The position numbers and the translations under genes were made by a program. From NCBI RefSeq assembly GCF_008124785.1, contig NZ_VNHU01000002.1:496001-560000 (forward strand): a DNA stretch of 64,000 bases, read 5' to 3'. The notes under the pieces were generated by a model that ran no database searches, was not told where the DNA came from, and saw only the letters and a list, made by a program, of their open reading frames with translations. This document shows, piece by piece, positions 62,122 to 64,000 of the stretch. Origin of the DNA: Aquimarina intermedia (GTDB lineage: Bacteria; Bacteroidota; Bacteroidia; Flavobacteriales; Flavobacteriaceae). The stretch's first letter is position 1. Each line of letters begins with the position of its first letter.

Positions 62122-63156
62122 TTAATTTTCATTGAACAGATTCAATTTTTTTACCCATGAGGTTTTAGGCTCTAAAAGAAAAACATCAAGCAGCAATAGT
62201 AAGAATCCCAATCCCAAAAACCATTGGAATTGATCCTGAAAATCTGCAAACTGCTTTGCTTCAAATTCTTTTTTATCCATATTCTGCAGGATCTCTGTAA
62301 CCTGAGATACAACCTCTTTAGTCCTAGTACCATCAAGGTATGTGCCATTTGCTTCCTTTGCAATTTCCTGTAAAGTTGTCGGGTTCAACTTGGTTATTAC
62401 GGTCTCTCCAGCGCGATTCTTCTTATAAGATTGTACAATTCCGTTTCTTTTAATCGGGATCGGACCTCCTTTAAGGGTCCCTACGCCGATTGTATAGATT
62501 TGAATTCCTTCTTTTGCAGCTTCCTCGGCAATGGCTCCTACATTACCCTCATGATCCTCACCATCGCTAATTAGAAAGAGGACACGATTGGTTTGTTCCT
62601 CGTCATTGTAATATGTTTTTGCCAGGGCAATCGCTTCATTAATAGCTGTTCCTTGTGAAGAAAGCATATCAGTATTCATTGCTTGCAGAAACATTTTGGC
62701 AGAAGCGTAATCCGTGGTTATTGGCAGTTGAGGAAAAGCACTGGCTGCATATGCAATAATACCCACTCGGTCGCTGGCCAAACTATTGATTATTTGTGTT
62801 ACTAATTGTTTAGATTTTTCTAATCGATTCGGCGCTATATCCTCTGCCATCATACTTTTAGATACATCAACAGCAAATACCACGTCGACCCCTTCTCGTT
62901 TTACGGTTTCCAGCTTGGTACCAATTTTTGGGTTTACCAACGCCATTGCAAAACACGTGAACGCCAAACAAAGAATTAATATCTTAAGAACAGGCTTAAA
63001 AATTGATCTATTCGGGCTCAGAAAATTCATCAGCCTGGGATCTGCAAATCGCTTCTGCATCGATTTCTTCCACAATACCGTCCCTATAAATAACAGGAGT
63101 ATTAAAGGAATTATCAACAACAGCCAGAAATATATTTTTTCTTCTAATAAATACAT
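62122..63156 (-). CDS. batB: BatB: VWA-domain membrane protein
   Basis: A 344-residue protein with two N-terminal membrane segments (about 8-27 and 55-75) and a VWA domain (about 88-280). The metal-ion motif D-x-S-x-S is AVDVSKSMM, and the downstream ITDYASA and LISDGEDHEG supply the other ligands. A final membrane segment (about 305-330) closes the protein. It pairs with BatA in the aerotolerance complex. It is three bases upstream of batC. Confidence 0.93.
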   Translation of the reverse strand: MYLLEEKIYFWLLLIIPLILLLFIGTVLWKKSMQKRFADPRLMNFLSPNRSIFKPVLKILILCLAFTCFAMALVNPKIGTKLETVKREGVDVVFAVDVSKSMMAEDIAPNRLEKSKQLVTQIINSLASDRVGIIAYAASAFPQLPITTDYASAKMFLQAMNTDMLSSQGTAINEAIALAKTYYNDEEQTNRVLFLISDGEDHEGNVGAIAEEAAKEGIQIYTIGVGTLKGGPIPIKRNGIVQSYKKNRAGETVITKLNPTTLQEIAKEANGTYLDGTRTKEVVSQVTEILQNMDKKEFEAKQFADFQDQFQWFLGLGFLLLLLDVFLLEPKTSWVKKLNLFNEN

Positions 63157-63169
63157 ATCATTATTATTT

Positions 63170-63694
63170 CTATAGCGGATTAATTAATTGTGCAAACTTT
63201 GTAATTTTCTCTTTCACTTCTTTCGGAATACTGTCCACTTCTACCCAAGTATGTATATCACCTATGAATTTCATTCCTAAGTAATCCGCACTTCGGACAA
63301 AAGGCATCGTAAAACTCTCATCACGATCATCATGATTACTACAACTAATTACAGCCATATTTTTACCTCTTAGCATACGCCCATATTCCTTCTCCTTATT
63401 TAAAAAATCAGAAATCCGATCTAAAAACACCTTTGTGATACCACTCATGGTATACCAATAAATTGGTGTTGCAAATACAATAGTTTGATAATTTTCAACT
63501 AACATTTTAAATAATTCATTAAAATCGTCATCATAATTTAAAAAATTATAATCGTAATGATTTATTCTCTTTTGACTCAAATCTATCACATCATAAGCTA
63601 TTTTTTCTCTTAACAATGAAACTACCTTAGCAGTATCTCCATCACTTCTCGAACTTCCTAGTAATATGATTCCTTGATTCAAATTCAAATTCAA
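63170..63694 (-). CDS. NAD(P)H-dependent flavodoxin-like oxidoreductase inserted in the bat operon
   Basis: A 174-residue flavodoxin-fold protein. An FMN-phosphate loop (GSSRSDGDTAKVV) is at the N-terminus, and TPIYWYTMSG and ISCSNHDDRDESFT belong to the NAD(P)H dehydrogenase/NADPH-dependent FMN reductase family. It would reduce a quinone, flavin or nitro compound. No in-frame ATG precedes the P-loop region; starts are TTG codons (63694, 63688, 63682) within a three-fold TTTGAA repeat. It separates batA from batB, which are usually adjacent. Confidence 0.85.
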   Translation of the reverse strand: MNLNLNQGIILLGSSRSDGDTAKVVSLLREKIAYDVIDLSQKRINHYDYNFLNYDDDFNELFKMLVENYQTIVFATPIYWYTMSGITKVFLDRISDFLNKEKEYGRMLRGKNMAVISCSNHDDRDESFTMPFVRSADYLGMKFIGDIHTWVEVDSIPKEVKEKITKFAQLINPL

Positions 63695-63751
63695 ATTATT
63701 AATTTAAAAAAATGTGGCCTTTTTGAGGTCTTTATACATGACAATCAAATA

Positions 63752-64000
63752 TTAAATAAAACTTCTAAAAAGGGTATGCTTTAAAAGGAGCTCGAAAAAC
63801 AATAAACCTATGGCAATTAACACTAGAATTCTAAATTTTTCCTGGTAGTTATAAAACTTAAACTCCTCAACATCTGTTTTCTCCAGTTTATTGATTTCTT
63901 CATATATCGCTTCCAGTTTCTTATTATCAGTTGCCCGGAAGTATTTTCCCCCGGTCATTTTTGCAATTTCTTTGAGCAAAGGCTCATCTATTTCAACTTT
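63752..64000 (-). CDS. batA: BatA: VWA-domain protein, 3' end only
   Basis: The reading frame is open from the window edge (64000) to a stop at 63752, giving the last 82 residues. IAKMTGGKYFRATDNKKLEAIYEEINKL is the usual end of a VWA domain in BatA, and a final membrane segment (FRILVLIAIGLLFFELLL) follows. The metal-binding motif is upstream of the window. An apparent start at 63979 is an internal TTG, not the true start. Confidence 0.88.
   Translation of the reverse strand, partial: KVEIDEPLLKEIAKMTGGKYFRATDNKKLEAIYEEINKLEKTDVEEFKFYNYQEKFRILVLIAIGLLFFELLLKHTLFRSFI

Overview
The window is a stretch of chromosome from a member of the Bacteroidota, most likely a marine-type Flavobacteriaceae. 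The lineage calls come from a type IX secretion (T9SS) C-terminal sorting domain on two secreted proteins, the gliding lipoprotein GldH, a Bat aerotolerance operon, the ABC-permease/M1-peptidase fusion family, weak use of Shine-Dalgarno sites, and several promoters of the Bacteroidetes TAnnTTTG type. No tRNA, rRNA, CRISPR array, insertion sequence or prophage was seen.

Layout. 1-5.7 kb: tail of a T9SS-sorted protein, then a leftward block (PolB-like exonuclease, serine hydrolase, MGMT, CNNM protein, cytochrome c lipoprotein, TerB-like protein, hemB). 5.8-12.1 kb: rightward ABC ATPase, permease/peptidase fusion and a carboxypeptidase-regulatory-domain protein. 12.2-16.8 kb: secreted M36 metalloprotease, then a 940-base gene-poor stretch holding a decayed copy of the 3' end of the carboxypeptidase-regulatory-domain gene, and a small HTH regulator. 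17-30.8 kb: heme region. The leftward operon hemA-hemC-hemD-hemE-(DUF6973-like)-(EI24)-hemF is divergent from an AraC/PchR-like regulator, followed by hemH, a MATE exporter, a BNR-repeat protein and hemJ. With hemB this gives every step from glutamyl-tRNA to heme except glutamate-1-semialdehyde aminotransferase (hemL), which is not in the window. 30.8-39.5 kb: GNAT, yicC, gmk, nadD, crotonase, NtrY-like kinase, oligopeptide-type ABC ATPase, and CoA-transferase scoAB. 39.6-44.9 kb: PBP1A, gldH, ricT, trhO. 45.3-53.9 kb: recA, a lipoprotein/ECF sigma/outer-membrane-barrel triad, plsC, trpS, pheS, a toxin-antitoxin pair and cvpA. 53.9-58.5 kb: two SulP anion transporters around a beta-carbonic anhydrase, probably a bicarbonate uptake module. 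58.6-64 kb: bat operon (batA partial, batB, batC, batD, batE) with a flavodoxin-like oxidoreductase inserted between batA and batB.

The observations most worth a second look are small or non-coding. They are a 28-codon ORF with a perfect Shine-Dalgarno sequence and its own terminator beside recA; an isolated minus-strand transcription unit with a 33-codon ORF at about 37.7-38.0 kb; two 11-base direct repeats exactly 21 bases apart between hemA and the AraC regulator; a 51-base near-perfect palindrome that includes the scoA start codon; and the gene relic at 16.0-16.2 kb.
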